A stretch of DNA of 64,000 bases from Piscinibacter sp. (GTDB lineage: Bacteria; Pseudomonadota; Gammaproteobacteria; Burkholderiales; Burkholderiaceae_C): contig JAGOAS010000018.1 in the NCBI GenBank assembly GCA_017983795.1, positions 1 through 64,000 of the forward strand, read 5' to 3'. A program made the translations under genes and the position numbers. This document shows, in pieces, positions 1 to 7,212 of this stretch; within the stretch, counting starts at the first letter, position 1, and every line of letters begins with the position of its first letter. The notes beneath the pieces are model-generated. The model ran no database searches. It was given only the letters and a program-made list of their open reading frames with translations, and was not told the origin of the DNA.

Positions 1-44
1 AGAAGCCTGATCCCTCGCTGCCCGTCTTCTTCATGGGCGCTTAA
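1..44 (+). CDS. C-terminal tail of a gene cut by the window edge
   Basis: A reading frame enters from the left edge (first full codon at base 3) and ends at TAA 42-44, giving the tail KPDPSLPVFFMGA. Only 13 residues are visible, so the product cannot be identified. It lies 26 bases upstream of the winged-helix gene and on the same strand, so the two may be co-transcribed. Confidence 0.35.
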   Translation, partial: KPDPSLPVFFMGA

Positions 45-70
45 GCCAGCGCCGCGAGACTCCGCCCATC

Positions 71-346
71 ATGGACGGAGCCCTGCAGGTGGACTTCGAG
101 AACCAGCGAGTGACAGTCGATGGCAGGCCGGTGGATCTGACACCGCTCGAATGGCGCGTGGTCGAGCGCCTGGCCAACGAGGCCGGCCGCGCCGTGGCGC
201 GCGCCGAGATCGCCCAGCTGATCGGCGGCGACGCTGGCGTGGCCAGCGACAACGCCGTCGCCGTGCACCTCTACAACCTGCGCCGCAAGCTCGGCCGCCA
301 CGCGATCGAGACGATCCGCGGCCGCGGCTTCCGTTTGAAGCTCTGA
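71..346 (+). CDS. Stand-alone winged-helix DNA-binding protein (OmpR/PhoB output domain)
   Basis: The 91 residues are almost exactly one Trans_reg_C winged helix: an N-terminal beta segment (LQVDFENQRVTVDG), the LTPLEWRVVERLANEAG helix pair, a recognition helix around SDNAVAVHLYNLRRKLG and the C-terminal wing ending IRGRGFRLKL. In OmpR-family regulators this domain binds DNA and follows a receiver domain. Here no receiver is present: the frame is closed by TGA at 8-10 and the neighbouring upstream frame is another protein. It may be a free-standing regulator or the remnant of a response regulator. Start chosen at the only ATG before the domain. Confidence 0.7.
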   Translation: MDGALQVDFENQRVTVDGRPVDLTPLEWRVVERLANEAGRAVARAEIAQLIGGDAGVASDNAVAVHLYNLRRKLGRHAIETIRGRGFRLKL

Positions 347-353
347 AGCTGGC

Positions 354-779
354 TCAGCGCGCCGTGTAGCCGTGCGCGTCCATGCAGGCGAGCGTGGCGC
401 GGTGGAATACGCTCGCGTCGGCCATCGCGGCCGGCTGCGTGGTCGCCCAGCGGTTGCATTCCTGACGGTCGGCCTCGACCTGGGCCGCGCTCTGGCCCTG
501 GCGCGGATAGAAGATCGGCTCGGGCGCCGGCTTCGCGGGAACCGGCTGTGCGGCCGGCTCGGCATAAGCCACCGGAGGTGCCACCACCACCGGCGCCGGA
601 TAGGCCGGCCACGCACCGTAGTAGCCGGGGCCGTAGTAGCCCGGGCCGACGACCAGCGGCACGCCGATGCCGATGCTCACCCCGCCCCACCAGCGGCCGC
701 CGCGGCCGTGGGCCTGCGCCGGCTCGGTGGCCAGCGCCGCGAGGGCGATCAGGGTCAGGCAGGTGGCTGCGCGGCGCAT
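354..779 (-). CDS. Secreted Gly/Tyr-rich hypothetical protein
   Basis: The protein is 141 residues from the ATG whose complement is at 777-779. It starts with a clear Sec signal peptide (MRRAATCLTLIALAALA, cleavage near PAQA-HG). The mature part has a hydrophobic glycine/tyrosine segment (GPGYYGPGYYGAW), a Pro/Ala/Val linker, and a C-terminal block with two cysteines (YPRQGQSAAQVEADRQECNRW ... ACMDAHGY). This looks like the common proteobacterial class of small periplasmic or envelope proteins with such a C-terminus; no biochemical role is known to me. It converges with the winged-helix gene, 7 bases apart. Confidence 0.65.
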   Translation of the reverse strand: MRRAATCLTLIALAALATEPAQAHGRGGRWWGGVSIGIGVPLVVGPGYYGPGYYGAWPAYPAPVVVAPPVAYAEPAAQPVPAKPAPEPIFYPRQGQSAAQVEADRQECNRWATTQPAAMADASVFHRATLACMDAHGYTAR

Positions 780-843
780 GGTGTTCTCCGTTCGGGGCCG
801 GTCGGCGGCCCGCAGGTACTGATTCTGAACCTGCAGGCGGCGC

Positions 844-1710
844 TCAGGTTCCGCGCAAGGGCCGGCGTCGTGACGTGGCGTGACCGAACCACGACGCCAC
901 ACGCGCCAGCCAGCCGCCGCGCTCGCGCGGCCCCTCGAGCACGTCCAGCGGCACCTGCGCGGTCGAGGGCGAGAAACGCGGCCGGCGCACGGATTCGCGG
1001 CGCGCCGTGGCGGCGCGTGCGCCGGGCTCCGCCTCGTCCGGCACGCCGGCCGCGCTGCGCGGTGCGGCGCTCAGCACCGGCTGCAGCCAGTCGAGGATGG
1101 GCCGCCACTGGTCGAGGTCGGCCTGCGCGCGCGCGGCCGGCAGGTCGAACATCGTCAGCCCCTGCTCGGCGCAGCGCACGTAGCCCTGCGTCTCGCGCAG
1201 CGCGCCCACGAAGGGCAGGCCGTGCTCCTCGGCCCAGGCTCTCAGCACGGCTTCGCCGCGCGTGCGCGCGTCCAGGCGCATGCCGACCACGCCGATGCGG
1301 CAGCGCCCGGCGGCCACGCGCGACAGCTGGCGCAGCTCGGCCACGCACTGCGCGGCGGACTCGCGATCGAAGACGGAATGGCCCACCGGCAGGATCAGGG
1401 CATCGGCCGCCGCGACGATCTTCGCCAGATCGAGCCCGCGCAGGCCGCCGGGCGTGTCGAGCACGACGTGCGTCACGCCGGCCGGCGGCCGCATCACGCG
1501 CCGCGGGTCGGCCGACCAGCCGAGGATCTCGCGGCCGCGTGCGTCCGGGCTCGCCCCGCGCCGCTTCAGCCAGCCCGACGACGAGCCCTGCGAATCGGTG
1601 TCGCCGAGCATGGCGCTGCGCCCGGTGACGGCGCACCAGGCGGCCAGATGCGTGGCCAGCGTCGATTTGCCGCTGCCACCCTTGCGATTGACGACGGCGA
1701 TGACGGGCAT
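844..1710 (-). CDS. ParA/MinD-family ATPase (orphan)
   Basis: The 288-residue protein has a deviant Walker A motif KGGSGKST at residues 10-17, typical of ParA/Soj ATPases, then the switch region GDTDSQGSSSGW and a Walker B-like strand THVVLDTPGG. ParA proteins dimerise on ATP and bind DNA to move plasmids, chromosomes or protein clusters. No parB or parS is visible nearby, so this is an orphan that more likely positions a protein cargo than a replicon. Residues after about 215 are Arg/Pro-rich and probably disordered. Start at the ATG complement 1708-1710, which puts the P-loop at the usual N-terminal place. Confidence 0.85.
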   Translation of the reverse strand: MPVIAVVNRKGGSGKSTLATHLAAWCAVTGRSAMLGDTDSQGSSSGWLKRRGASPDARGREILGWSADPRRVMRPPAGVTHVVLDTPGGLRGLDLAKIVAAADALILPVGHSVFDRESAAQCVAELRQLSRVAAGRCRIGVVGMRLDARTRGEAVLRAWAEEHGLPFVGALRETQGYVRCAEQGLTMFDLPAARAQADLDQWRPILDWLQPVLSAAPRSAAGVPDEAEPGARAATARRESVRRPRFSPSTAQVPLDVLEGPRERGGWLARVASWFGHATSRRRPLRGT

Positions 1711-1754
1711 GGGCGCTCGCTCAGGTGGCCGGATTAGACCACCGGCCTGCGCGC

Positions 1755-3170
1755 TCAATCGTCCTCGGACTCGGCCTGTATCTTCTTCGCGACGAGCACG
1801 CCGTCGACGAGCTTGCCTTCCACCTCGAGCCGCTGGCCGGCGAGCGTGGCAGCCGTCACGTCTTCGAAGAAGGTGACGCCGCTCCAGCTCACGTTGAGCG
1901 TGGCGCCGCCGGAGAGCGTCAGCACGAAGCGCTGCGCCGCGAGATCGACGCTGCCGGCCGTGCCCTTGCGCTCGACGGTGGCGCCGCTGGGTTCGTCCTC
2001 GCAATGCACCGACTTCGCGATCACGCCGGTGGCACCGAGCCGGCCCTCGATCTCCACGAACAGGCCTTCGGCGAGCTTGCCGGCGGGGCAGTCTTCGAAC
2101 TTGGCATTGCTCGCGTCCACGCTGACGCCGCGCACTTCGAAATGCACGCCGGCCGCGTCCAGGCCCACCACGTTGCCCTTCAACTCGGCCTCGGCGTCGC
2201 TGTTGCCGTCGCGGATGCGCACGGTCTCGGCCTTCAGCGTGCCGTCCAGCGCCAGCGTGCCGCGCACCTGCACGTAGCGGCCCGCCGCCAGCGCGCCGGC
2301 TTCCGGCCGCACCGAGGCCTGGCGATAGTCGACGCGCAGGCCGCCGAGGTCGAAGCTGCCGTTGGCAAGGTCGAGCATGCCGACCACGCCGCTGGTGGCG
2401 ACTTCATCGCCGGCCGCGCCGAGCACGCGGATGCGCACCTGGGCGGCGTGGATCTGCAGCCCGCTGCCCGGCGCCACCAGCGAAGCGGCCGGGGCCAGCA
2501 CCGACACCATCTGGCCGTCGGCCAGCGCCGCGCCGGCGGGCAGCAGTTCGGCGCCGCCGGTCAGCACGCGCAGCGTGCCGAGCTGGAAGCCGGACGGGCC
2601 GGAGCCGCTCACCAGGCCGCTGACCTTGAGAAACTCGGGCAGCGCCGCCAGCCGCTCGACGCGCGTGGCCTGCAGCTCGAAGCCCGTCGCCGTGCGCAGC
2701 ACGAAGGCGTGCACCTCCACCGCATCGCCGGCATTCACCGCGGCCAGCCCGCCGTAGCCGCCGCCGAACTGCGTGACCGGCCCGAGCGCGGCGTTGCCGT
2801 TGACGCGCACGGCCTGGCCGAGCACGCTGAAGCCGTCGGCGCGCAGCGCCTCGACCGCGCCGATCACCGACGCCTCGACGCGCAGGCGCAGCGCCTTGCC
2901 CTTGTCGGATTCGACCTCGACGCGTGCGCCCAGGCGCGCGCTGGTCTGCGTGGCCACGCCGGGCGCCGTCTCGGCGTAGGTGGCGACGTCGCTGTCGTCG
3001 AAGCGGTCGCCATCGACGAAGACGCTGCCGAAACCGTTCACCGTGCCTTCGGTCAGGCCGCTGGCCATGCCCGTGCCGCCGGAGCCGACGCCGCCGCCGC
3101 AACCGGCCAGCACCAGCCCCACCACCGCGGCGCAGGCCGCGGCCCGTGCCAGCCAGCTCGTGGCGTTCAT
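1755..3170 (-). CDS. DUF5666-repeat lipoprotein
   Basis: The 471-residue protein starts with a lipoprotein signal peptide (lipobox LVLAGC, Cys near residue 23). The rest consists of about five similar beta-rich units of 60-80 residues, each with a phrase like V.G.V..L....F.LGGL.V and an ending such as VEGKLVDGVLVAKKI, the pattern of DUF5666 domains. Function is unknown; the repeats resemble OB-like folds. The start overlaps the stop of the DUF6502 gene by 4 bases, so the two are translationally coupled and probably act together. Confidence 0.85.
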   Translation of the reverse strand: MNATSWLARAAACAAVVGLVLAGCGGGVGSGGTGMASGLTEGTVNGFGSVFVDGDRFDDSDVATYAETAPGVATQTSARLGARVEVESDKGKALRLRVEASVIGAVEALRADGFSVLGQAVRVNGNAALGPVTQFGGGYGGLAAVNAGDAVEVHAFVLRTATGFELQATRVERLAALPEFLKVSGLVSGSGPSGFQLGTLRVLTGGAELLPAGAALADGQMVSVLAPAASLVAPGSGLQIHAAQVRIRVLGAAGDEVATSGVVGMLDLANGSFDLGGLRVDYRQASVRPEAGALAAGRYVQVRGTLALDGTLKAETVRIRDGNSDAEAELKGNVVGLDAAGVHFEVRGVSVDASNAKFEDCPAGKLAEGLFVEIEGRLGATGVIAKSVHCEDEPSGATVERKGTAGSVDLAAQRFVLTLSGGATLNVSWSGVTFFEDVTAATLAGQRLEVEGKLVDGVLVAKKIQAESEDD

Positions 3171-4084
3171 GTCTTCTTCCCCTTGCGCGCCGCGCGCTTC
3201 GTCGCGCCGGCCTGGGCGTCCGCGGGCGCCGCAGCCTGCGGCTCGCTGTAGAAATAGATGCCGAAACGCATTCGCTGCTGCTCGTCCTCTGGCAGTGCAT
3301 CGTCGCGCGCTACGCGCTTGCGGGCCGCCTTCACCATGTCCTCGAAGGCCCGTTGCCAGGCCTCGCGCGCCATCTCGTGGAGCAATTCCACCGAGTCGGC
3401 CCCGAGACCATCGGCGAAGACGCTCTGCTCGAGGTAACGGGGCGCGTCGGTGGTGAGATTGTGGACCGCCGCCGCCATGTGGTCAGCCGCGTTGGCGGCG
3501 AACAGCCCGGTCAGCTCGTCGCGCTGCCGGCTGGGCGTGAAGCTGGGCGCCGCCGGCATCAGCACGTCGCCCTCGGCCTGGATCAGGCCGAGGCGCAGCA
3601 GTTCGTCCATCACGGTGCGCGGGTGCACGTCGACCGAGACCTCGCGCGCCAGCGTCTCGAAGGTGATGCCCGGGCCGCTGCGCGGCAGCGCGCGCGGCTG
3701 GCCGTCGCGGCCGCGGTAGCGCTTGGCCGACAGCCAGCGCGTGTAGACCTGCGAGGCGAGCGGCACGCCGCGCGGGTGCGTCGCGGCCGCTTCGGCCGGC
3801 GCCTCGCTGAGCGCGCGCACGTCCTTGCGGTGCACGCCGGACAGCACGGAGAGCGCCGAGTAGGTCGGCTCGGTACCGGTGCGCGCCAGTTCCTCGCGCG
3901 CCGCCTCGACGAATACCGGCTTGAGCATGTGGGCCAGCGCGCCGTAGGAGACGCCGCTGCGCAGCAGCCAGCGGGCCACGGGCGCCATCAGCCCGGCGGC
4001 GTGGCGCAGCGCGAGCTCGGCAGTCTCCTCACCAGGCGAGACGAGTGCGGGCGCTACGGGCCCGACTCGGCGAACACGCTTCAT
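3167..4084 (-). CDS. DUF6502-family protein, candidate regulator of the cytochrome operon
   Basis: The 305-residue protein matches my memory of the DUF6502 family. Its N-terminal third is helical and contains two helix-turn-helix-like stretches: around SGVSYGALAHMLKPVFVEAA (residues 43-62) and PTYSALSVLSGVHRKDVRAL (73-92). A second predicted winged-helix-like part follows near ITFETLAREVSVDVHPRTVM. No membrane segment is seen. The gene is divergent from the multihaem operon starting at 4398, and two identical-type palindromes lie between them, so an autoregulated DNA-binding role is a reasonable inference but is not proven by the family name. Confidence 0.75.
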   Translation of the reverse strand: MKRVRRVGPVAPALVSPGEETAELALRHAAGLMAPVARWLLRSGVSYGALAHMLKPVFVEAAREELARTGTEPTYSALSVLSGVHRKDVRALSEAPAEAAATHPRGVPLASQVYTRWLSAKRYRGRDGQPRALPRSGPGITFETLAREVSVDVHPRTVMDELLRLGLIQAEGDVLMPAAPSFTPSRQRDELTGLFAANAADHMAAAVHNLTTDAPRYLEQSVFADGLGADSVELLHEMAREAWQRAFEDMVKAARKRVARDDALPEDEQQRMRFGIYFYSEPQAAAPADAQAGATKRAARKGKKT

Positions 4085-4112
4085 GACGCTGCGACAACCC
4101 TTCCGAAGTCAA

Positions 4113-4127
4113 TGGGATCGTATCCCA
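4113..4127. promoter_or_regulatory. Operator-like palindrome 1 (TGGGA-N5-TCCCA)
   Basis: TGGGA TCGTA TCCCA lies 29 bases upstream of the DUF6502 start. With the flanking bases the arms extend to ATGGGAT/ATCCCAT. The same TGGGA-N5-TCCCA pattern recurs at 4300-4314 in the same divergent promoter region, which suggests one regulator controls both directions. Confidence 0.55.
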
Positions 4128-4299
4128 TGCCGCGTCGCCACGCGCGCGAAGTGCAACCGGCCGATACACGCGCTTACGAACACGGCGCGCCGCCGGCGCC
4201 CTCTGTCGACGCCCGGGAAAACGGCCGCGGCGGCGGCGGCGCCATCGCGTGCCGGCGAGACAAGTTCACGCCTTTGCCGCACCAAATGTTGCAATGATG

Positions 4300-4314
4300 T
4301 GGGAAGGCTTCCCA
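4300..4314. promoter_or_regulatory. Operator-like palindrome 2 (TGGGA-N5-TCCCA)
   Basis: TGGGA AGGCT TCCCA is a near-perfect palindrome (arms TGGGAAG/CTTCCCA around a single G) 83 bases before the start of the cytochrome b gene, where a promoter of the rightward operon should be. Its centre is 187 bases from that of palindrome 1. The rest of the 313-base intergenic region holds no convincing gene. Confidence 0.55.
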
Positions 4315-4397
4315 TAGGATTCCTGCGAACTCTCCGGCGCCGAGCGCGCCGCGCTTTGGCGCCTCCGTTCCGTCTCCCGCTCCGCTCTCCGATCGCC

Positions 4398-5309
4398 ATG
4401 TCCAGCACCATCGACGCCGTCCTGACCGACTTCGCCACGCCCTCCGCGGCGCAAGCGGAAGAGACTCCCACCCGGCGCCTGTCCAGCGACCTGCTGGTCT
4501 ACGCCCTCATCGCGGCCCTGGTCGGCGGCGCCTGGCTGTTCAGCCGCGCCGAGCTGTTCAAGGCCGGCGACGACATCGGCTACTGGCTGGGCGTGGCCGG
4601 CGGGGTGATGCTGCTGACGCTGTTCAGCTACCCGCTGCGCAAGTACGTGCGCGGCATGCACCGGCTGGGCAAGGTCAAGTGGTGGTTCCTGCTGCACATC
4701 GTGTTCGGCATCGGCGGCCCGGTGCTGATCCTGATCCACTCGACCTTCCGCGTCGGCTCGCTGAACGCCGGCGTGGCGCTCTACAGCATGCTGATCGTGG
4801 CCGGCAGCGGCGTGATCGGGCGCTTTCTCTACATGCGCGTCAACCGCGGCCTGTCGGGCGAGAAGACCAGCCTCAAGCAGCTCGAGGTGCGCGCCGGCCT
4901 GGCGCAGAGCGAGGCGCGCTCCAAGCTGCACTTCGCGCCCGAGGTCGAGGCGCGGCTGCTGAAGTTCGCCGAGGACGAACTGCACGCCAAGCCGGGCTGG
5001 CTCACGCATCTGCGCCGCATCACCGTGCTGCCGCTGCAGCAGCGCCTGGTCTACCGCCAGTGCGACGAAGCGCTGACGGTGCCGCTGCGCGCCATGGCCA
5101 AGGGCCGCGGCTGGTCGCGCAGCCAGTACATCGGGCGCAAGCGCGTGGCGCGCCGCTTCATCGAGAGCTACCTCGGCAGCGTCGTGCGCGTCGCGCAGTT
5201 CAGCGCCTTCGAGCGCATGTTCGCGCTCTGGCACGTGGCGCACGTGCCCTTCGTCTACCTGCTGCTGATCAGCGCGATCGTCCACGTGATCGCGGTGCAC
5301 GCCTACTGA
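4398..5309 (+). CDS. Cytochrome b-like inner-membrane protein, first gene of the multihaem operon
   Basis: The 303-residue protein has about five membrane segments: residues 31-49, 60-80, 96-115, 126-146 and 277-300. Histidines sit in or at the edge of the helices: His100 and His114 (14 apart, helix 3) and His279, His282, His296 and His301 in the last helix, a pattern fitting b-type haem ligation as in ferric-reductase-like or cytochrome b561-like proteins. A charged loop of about 130 residues lies between helices 4 and 5. It is followed after 7 bases by the 24-haem cytochrome gene. Likely role: passing electrons between the quinone pool or the oxidoreductase encoded at 18614 and the periplasmic cytochromes. 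The ATG at 4398 was chosen because upstream codons read as intergenic sequence. Confidence 0.75.
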   Translation: MSSTIDAVLTDFATPSAAQAEETPTRRLSSDLLVYALIAALVGGAWLFSRAELFKAGDDIGYWLGVAGGVMLLTLFSYPLRKYVRGMHRLGKVKWWFLLHIVFGIGGPVLILIHSTFRVGSLNAGVALYSMLIVAGSGVIGRFLYMRVNRGLSGEKTSLKQLEVRAGLAQSEARSKLHFAPEVEARLLKFAEDELHAKPGWLTHLRRITVLPLQQRLVYRQCDEALTVPLRAMAKGRGWSRSQYIGRKRVARRFIESYLGSVVRVAQFSAFERMFALWHVAHVPFVYLLLISAIVHVIAVHAY

Positions 5310-5316
5310 CGGGCCA

Positions 5317-7212
5317 ATGAAACCATGGGCCGCCTCGACTGCACTGCGCGCCGGCCGCTGGCTGCTGGTGGCGGCGCTGGGCATGATGGCGGCCTGGGGA
5401 TCTTCGGCCTGGGCGCAGACCATCGAGTCGGTGCTGCGCCCCGGCGACGTGATCCAGGGGCACGCCAAGTGGGAAGAGGATTGCAAGTCCTGCCACATCA
5501 AGTTCGACCGCGCCGCCCAGGACAGGCTGTGCATGGACTGCCATAAGGACATCGGCCAGGACGTGCGCGCCAAGGCCGGCTACCACGGCCGGCTGAAGCC
5601 GCAGAACTGCCGCGGCTGCCACACCGACCACAAGGGGCGCGGCGCGCGCATCGTCGAACTCGACAAGAAGCAGTTCGACCACGACAAGACCGACTTCGCG
5701 CTGCGCGGCGGGCACCAGAAGCCCGACTGCGAGAAGTGCCACGAGCCGGCCAAGAAATACAGCCAGGCCGCGCAGGACTGCAACGCCTGCCACCGCAAGG
5801 ACGACGTGCACAAGGGCTCGCTGGGCCCCAAGTGCGCCGACTGCCACACCGACAACAACTGGAAGGAAGCCAAGTTCGACCACTCGAAGACGCGTTTCGC
5901 GCTCGAGGGCAAGCACGTCGACACCAAGTGCGGCGACTGCCACAAGAACAAGGCCGACTACAAGGACGCGCCGCGCACCTGCATCGGCTGCCACAAGAAG
6001 GACGACGACGGCAACAAGGGCCACAAGGGCCAGTTCGGCGAGAAGTGCGAGAGCTGCCACAACGCCAAGGCCTGGAAGCCCTCGACCTTCAACCACGACG
6101 TCGACACCAAGTACGTGCTGCGCGGCAAGCACCGCAACACCAAGTGCACCGACTGCCACAGCGGCAACCTCTACAAGGTCAAGACCCCGCAGGACTGCAA
6201 CTCCTGCCATGAGAAGGACGACAAGCACAAGGGCAGCCTGGGCAAGGAGTGCGGCGCCTGCCACACCGAGCGCGACTGGAAGGAAAAGGGCAAGTTCGAC
6301 CACGACAAGACCAGCTTCCCGCTGCTGGGCAAGCACATCACGACCAAGTGCGACGCCTGCCACAAGACCAAGGACTACAAGGAAGCGCCCAAGGACTGCT
6401 ACGGCTGCCACAAGAAGGACGACAAGCACGAGGGCACGCTGGGCGAGAAGTGCGAGAGCTGCCACGGCGAGAAGGACTGGAAGACCACGCGCGGCCGCTT
6501 CGACCACGACAAGACCAAGTTCGCGCTGCGCGGCGGCCACGCGGCCGAGAAGGTGCGCTGCAGCGACTGCCACAAGGACGTGAAGAGCTATCGCAAGACG
6601 CCGATGGAGTGCTACGCCTGCCACAAGAAGGACGACAAGCACGAGGGCCAGCAGGGGCAGGACTGCGCCAGGTGCCACATCGACAAGGACTGGAAGACCA
6701 CGCCGCGCTTCGACCACGGCCTGACGCGCTTCCCGCTGCTGGGCAAGCACTTCAAGGTGGAGTGCAAGGACTGCCACAAGAGCCTGCGCTACAAGGACGC
6801 GAAGATCGACTGCCTGGCCTGCCACGAGAAGGACGACAAGCACAAGACGCGGCTGGGCACGGCCTGCGAGCAGTGCCACAACGCGCGCAGCTGGAAGGCC
6901 TGGGACTACGACCACGACAAGCGCACCAAGTACGTGCTCGACGGCAAGCACAAGGGCCTGGCCTGCGAGGCCTGCCACACGCGGCCGGCCGAGAAGGGCA
7001 AGGTGGTGACCTCGACCCAGTGCGTCGCCTGCCACTCCAAGAACGACGTGCACGACGGCAGCTACGGCCGCCAGTGCCAGCAGTGCCACGTCACCGATTC
7101 GTGGCGCACGATCCGCTCGGGCATGGGCCGCAAGGTCGGCGCCGGCCCGGACACGTCGACGATTCCGCGCAGCATGTGGACGCCGCGCATTCCCGCAGGA
7201 GCCTGGTCATGA
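5317..7212 (+). CDS. Periplasmic multihaem cytochrome c with 24 CXXCH motifs
   Basis: A Sec signal peptide (residues 1 to about 33, ending SSAWA-QT) precedes a 631-residue protein in which I count 24 CXXCH haem-attachment sites. From about residue 110 the chain is built from modules of about 70 residues with three haems each, recognisable by phrases such as FDHDKT, GKH..TKC..CHK, CHKKDD.H.G and KC..CH...DWK. The many extra histidines are candidate distal ligands for bis-His haems, as in NrfB/MtrA-type proteins. The mature chain is extremely Lys/Asp rich. Its stop overlaps the start of the next gene by 4 bases (ATGA). Probable role: a periplasmic electron wire linking the inner-membrane cytochrome b to the outer-membrane complex. 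Confidence 0.9.
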   Translation: MKPWAASTALRAGRWLLVAALGMMAAWGSSAWAQTIESVLRPGDVIQGHAKWEEDCKSCHIKFDRAAQDRLCMDCHKDIGQDVRAKAGYHGRLKPQNCRGCHTDHKGRGARIVELDKKQFDHDKTDFALRGGHQKPDCEKCHEPAKKYSQAAQDCNACHRKDDVHKGSLGPKCADCHTDNNWKEAKFDHSKTRFALEGKHVDTKCGDCHKNKADYKDAPRTCIGCHKKDDDGNKGHKGQFGEKCESCHNAKAWKPSTFNHDVDTKYVLRGKHRNTKCTDCHSGNLYKVKTPQDCNSCHEKDDKHKGSLGKECGACHTERDWKEKGKFDHDKTSFPLLGKHITTKCDACHKTKDYKEAPKDCYGCHKKDDKHEGTLGEKCESCHGEKDWKTTRGRFDHDKTKFALRGGHAAEKVRCSDCHKDVKSYRKTPMECYACHKKDDKHEGQQGQDCARCHIDKDWKTTPRFDHGLTRFPLLGKHFKVECKDCHKSLRYKDAKIDCLACHEKDDKHKTRLGTACEQCHNARSWKAWDYDHDKRTKYVLDGKHKGLACEACHTRPAEKGKVVTSTQCVACHSKNDVHDGSYGRQCQQCHVTDSWRTIRSGMGRKVGAGPDTSTIPRSMWTPRIPAGAWS

